A stretch of 64,000 bases of DNA from contig NZ_JAQSCU010000013.1 in NCBI RefSeq assembly GCF_029945535.1, forward strand, positions 249,522-313,521. Direction: 5' to 3'. How positions within the stretch are numbered: position 1 is the first letter of the stretch; each line of letters begins with the position of its first letter. A program made the position numbers and the translations under genes. Source of the DNA: Methylotenera sp. Lineage in GTDB: Bacteria > Pseudomonadota > Gammaproteobacteria > Burkholderiales > Methylophilaceae. Positions 61,612 through 64,000 of this stretch are shown here, one piece after another. Below the pieces are notes generated by a model that saw only the letters and a program-made list of their open reading frames with translations, was not told the origin of the DNA and did no database searches.

Positions 61612-64000
61612 ATGAGTATGGCAAAAAAAATGTACCTGTTGATTCTAGCTGCGGCTTTAGGATTAGTGTCGTTGGCTGTTATTGGCTTATATAAAGTTAA
61701 CAAGGTGTATGAAATCACCAACTTTGCCAATACTAACTCTGTACCTAGCGTGCAATTGTTAGATGAAGCATTAGCGGATTTTGAAAAAATGAACGGCTTA
61801 ATTTGGCAGCATATGGCTAGTACAGATAATGCCAAAATGGTAGATATTGAAGGTAAGGTAGCAGCTGCGCATAAAGCGCTCACCGACAATCTAGACAAGT
61901 ATGAAAAGACTATGGTTAGCGATAAAACCGATGCTAACTTAGTAGCGGCAGATCGCGCTGCGCTGACTGCGTTTGATGAGATGGGTGGCCAAGTACTAAC
62001 AACGTCTTTAGCTAATAAGAAAAATGATGCGCGTACCACTTTGTTAGCAGGTGGAGATGCTATTTCTGGTGTACAAAAAGCCATTAGCAATCACCGTCAA
62101 TACAACGTTAAATTAGGCACTGATAGTGCTGAAAAAGCCGCTTCAATTAAAAACGCGACAGTGTTTGAGTCTTTAATCATGTCAAGCTTAGTTTTGTTAA
62201 TAGTTGTTGTACTTGGCTTGTACATTACAAGAAGTTTAATGAAGCAGTTGGGTAATGACCCCGCGGATTTGGCTTTTTTAGCCAAGAATTTTGCGGATGG
62301 TAATTTAACTCAAAAAATCATTGTGGCTGAAGATGATAAATCGAGCGTTGCTTACTCAATCAAGACATTACAAAAGACATTAGATGGCATTGTGCAATCA
62401 TTGCAATATGTTAGCGCGCAGCATGATGCTGGCGATATTGATGTTGATGTAGACGTCAGTCGCTTTAAAGGTGGTTACGCAGATATGGCGGCTGGTGTGA
62501 ACAAGATGGTGGCAGGTCACATTGATTTAAATAAAAAAGCAATGGCGGTTGTGAAAGCTTTTGGTGAGGGTAATTTTGATGCGCCATTAGAAAAATTTAC
62601 AGGTAAGAAAGCTTTTATTAATGAAACGGTCGAGCAGGTTCGTAGCAACATTAAAAACTTTGTGGCTGAAATGAATAGCATGTCAGCTGCACATGATGCG
62701 GGTGATATTGATGTAAGAATGCAAGAAGAGAAATTCATTGGTACTTATCGCGAAATGGCACAGGGCTTAAACGCCATGGTCAATGGTCATGTAGACATGA
62801 ACACCAAAGCGATTGCGGTTGTACAAGGTTTTGGTGAAGGTAACTTTGAAGTTTCATTAGAAAAATTAGCCGGTAAAAAAGCATTTATTAATGATGCTAT
62901 TGAAAGTACGCGCAGCAATATTAAAACGTTTGTGACTGATATGAATGCTATGTCGTCAGCACATGATGCTGGTGATACTGATATTCAAATGGACGAGGCT
63001 AAATTCAAAGGTACTTATAAAGCCATGGCGCATGGCTTAAACAGCATGGTTGCTGGTCATATTGATATGAATAAGAAAGCAATCGAAGTTGTAGAAGGAT
63101 TTGGTCATGGCAATTTTGAGTTGCAATTAGCGCAATTACCAGGCAAAAAAGCATTCATTAACAAGGCGATTGAGCAAGTGCGTAGCAATCTACTAGCGTT
63201 AAGTCGAGATGTGAATATGTTGTCTGAAGCTTCAGCAGATGGTCGAATAACTGAACGTGCTGATGCAACGCAACATCAGGGTGACTTCCGCAAAGTGATT
63301 GAAGGTTTTAACGCTACTTTAGAAACCATCGTCACCCCAATTATCGCGGTCAAAGAAGCCATAGAAACCATTACCACTGCAGCCAATGAAATTGCCACTG
63401 GTAACAATGACCTCTCACAACGTACCGAACAACAAGCCTCTAGCCTAGAAGAAACCGCGGCTAGTATGGAACAACTCGCCTCAACCGTTAAAAACAATGC
63501 AGAAAATGCCAAACAAGCCAATCAGCTAGCCGTCGCCGCATCAGGCGTCGCTGTAAAAGGTGGTGAAGTCGTAGGTCAAGTCGTCAGCACCATGAGCGCC
63601 ATCAACAGCAGTGCCAAAAAGATTGAAGACATCATCTCCGTCATTGACGGTATCGCCTTCCAAACCAACATCCTTGCACTCAATGCCGCTGTAGAAGCCG
63701 CCAGAGCAGGCGAACAAGGCCGAGGCTTTGCCGTAGTCGCAGGCGAAGTACGCAACCTAGCGCAACGCTCAGCCAGTGCAGCCAAAGAAATTAAAGAATT
63801 GATTTCAGACTCAGTCAGCAAAACCGCTGAAGGCACAGCACAAGTAGAACAAGCCGGTAAAACCATGCAAGAGATAGTCGCCTCTGTACAACGAGTGACA
63901 GACATAATGGGTGAAATTACAGCCGCCTCAAGCGAGCAAAGCGCAGGTATCGACCAAGTCAACGCCGCGGTCACCAGCATGGACGAAACCACCCAGCAAA
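61612..64000 (+). CDS. Poly-HAMP methyl-accepting chemotaxis protein, 3' end outside window
   Basis: The frame is open from ATG 61612 (GGAG seven bases upstream) to the window edge, giving 796 visible residues. It has TM1 (about 7-27), a helical extracytoplasmic ligand domain with a 4HB look (28-180), TM2 (187-208) and a HAMP domain. Three 90-residue HAMP-type repeats follow, each with HDAGD(I/T)D and GKKAFIN, then a fourth diverged copy ([13 protein letters not shown]). The MCP signalling domain starts near 583 and includes the hairpin tip [20 protein letters not shown]. The signalling domain is very similar to that of the preceding receptor. The ligand is unknown. Confidence 0.94.
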   Translation, partial: MSMAKKMYLLILAAALGLVSLAVIGLYKVNKVYEITNFANTNSVPSVQLLDEALADFEKMNGLIWQHMASTDNAKMVDIEGKVAAAHKALTDNLDKYEKTMVSDKTDANLVAADRAALTAFDEMGGQVLTTSLANKKNDARTTLLAGGDAISGVQKAISNHRQYNVKLGTDSAEKAASIKNATVFESLIMSSLVLLIVVVLGLYITRSLMKQLGNDPADLAFLAKNFADGNLTQKIIVAEDDKSSVAYSIKTLQKTLDGIVQSLQYVSAQHDAGDIDVDVDVSRFKGGYADMAAGVNKMVAGHIDLNKKAMAVVKAFGEGNFDAPLEKFTGKKAFINETVEQVRSNIKNFVAEMNSMSAAHDAGDIDVRMQEEKFIGTYREMAQGLNAMVNGHVDMNTKAIAVVQGFGEGNFEVSLEKLAGKKAFINDAIESTRSNIKTFVTDMNAMSSAHDAGDTDIQMDEAKFKGTYKAMAHGLNSMVAGHIDMNKKAIEVVEGFGHGNFELQLAQLPGKKAFINKAIEQVRSNLLALSRDVNMLSEASADGRITERADATQHQGDFRKVIEGFNATLETIVTPIIAVKEAIETITTAANEIATGNNDLSQRTEQQASSLEETAASMEQLASTVKNNAENAKQANQLAVAASGVAVKGGEVVGQVVSTMSAINSSAKKIEDIISVIDGIAFQTNILALNAAVEAARAGEQGRGFAVVAGEVRNLAQRSASAAKEIKELISDSVSKTAEGTAQVEQAGKTMQEIVASVQRVTDIMGEITAASSEQSAGIDQVNAAVTSMDETTQQ
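62422..63231 (+). repeat. Three direct HAMP-encoding repeats, period 270 bp
   Basis: The codon for the histidine of HDAGD recurs at 62422, 62692 and 62962, exactly 270 bp apart. The aligned position in a fourth, diverged copy is 63232. Confidence 0.9.
63373..64000 (+). repeat. Second copy of the MCP signalling-domain sequence (first copy near 59737-60364)
   Basis: The DNA of the signalling domain closely matches that of the receptor at 57100-60606, with identical runs including the stretch encoding [12 protein letters not shown]. Differences are mostly at third codon positions. Confidence 0.85.

Overview
The window reads as an ordinary chromosomal segment of a Betaproteobacterium. It is AT-rich, and its gene order and protein flavour fit best a methylotroph of the Methylophilaceae such as Methylotenera. 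That assignment is inference from remembered gene context, not from a search. I see no prophage, integrase, transposase, CRISPR array or rRNA.

Region by region. (1) 1-2141: the tail of an atypical SDR-type epimerase gene, overlapped by an MltB-type lytic transglycosylase. (2) 2266-10172: a translation block running tRNA-Val(GAC), thrS, infC, rpmI, rplT, pheS, pheT, ihfA, a MerR-family regulator and tRNA-Pro(GGG). infC appears to start at an AUA codon. (3) 10234-20784, minus strand: a compact type II secretion-like operon (gspG, F, E, L-, M- and C-like genes, secretin, three further pilin-like genes) that ends with a LuxR-type regulator. A separate periplasmic GlcG/DUF336 protein gene lies upstream. 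(4) 21098-33638: the axial flagellar genes flgBCDEFGHIJ and flgKL on minus, and flgA-flgM-flgN on plus. (5) 34034-40147: one very large membrane sensor with Cache, HAMP, eight PAS, GAF, GGDEF and EAL domains. (6) 40185-48080, minus strand: flhB-flhA-flhF-flhG-fliA-motC-motD. (7) 48816-64000: the master regulators flhDC, a membrane methyltransferase, motAB, a CheZ-like gene, cheY, cheA, cheW, a large multi-PAS chemoreceptor, a small secreted protein, and a poly-HAMP chemoreceptor cut by the right edge.

How the genes work together. FlhDC should switch on the flgB- and flhB-type operons. The flhB operon makes the export gate (FlhAB), FlhF, an FlhG-like protein and sigma-28 (FliA). FlgM holds sigma-28 until the hook is complete. 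Sigma-28-type promoters (TAAA, 15 bases, GCCGATAA-like) can be read directly upstream of flgA, flgM, probably flgK, and the small secreted protein. One perfect copy lies upstream of flhDC itself. The chemoreceptors signal through CheW/CheA/CheY to the motor, and a CheZ-like protein probably dephosphorylates CheY. Two stator sets (MotCD and MotAB) are encoded.

The most unusual signals are: the perfect sigma-28 promoter and a 17-bp perfect hairpin in the 735-bp flhB-flhD gap; a near-identical dyad upstream of both the flgB and flhB operons; an FlhG that has lost its ATP-binding motifs; exact-period domain repeats in both chemoreceptors (366 and 270 bp); and the secretion-like operon that carries its own LuxR regulator.
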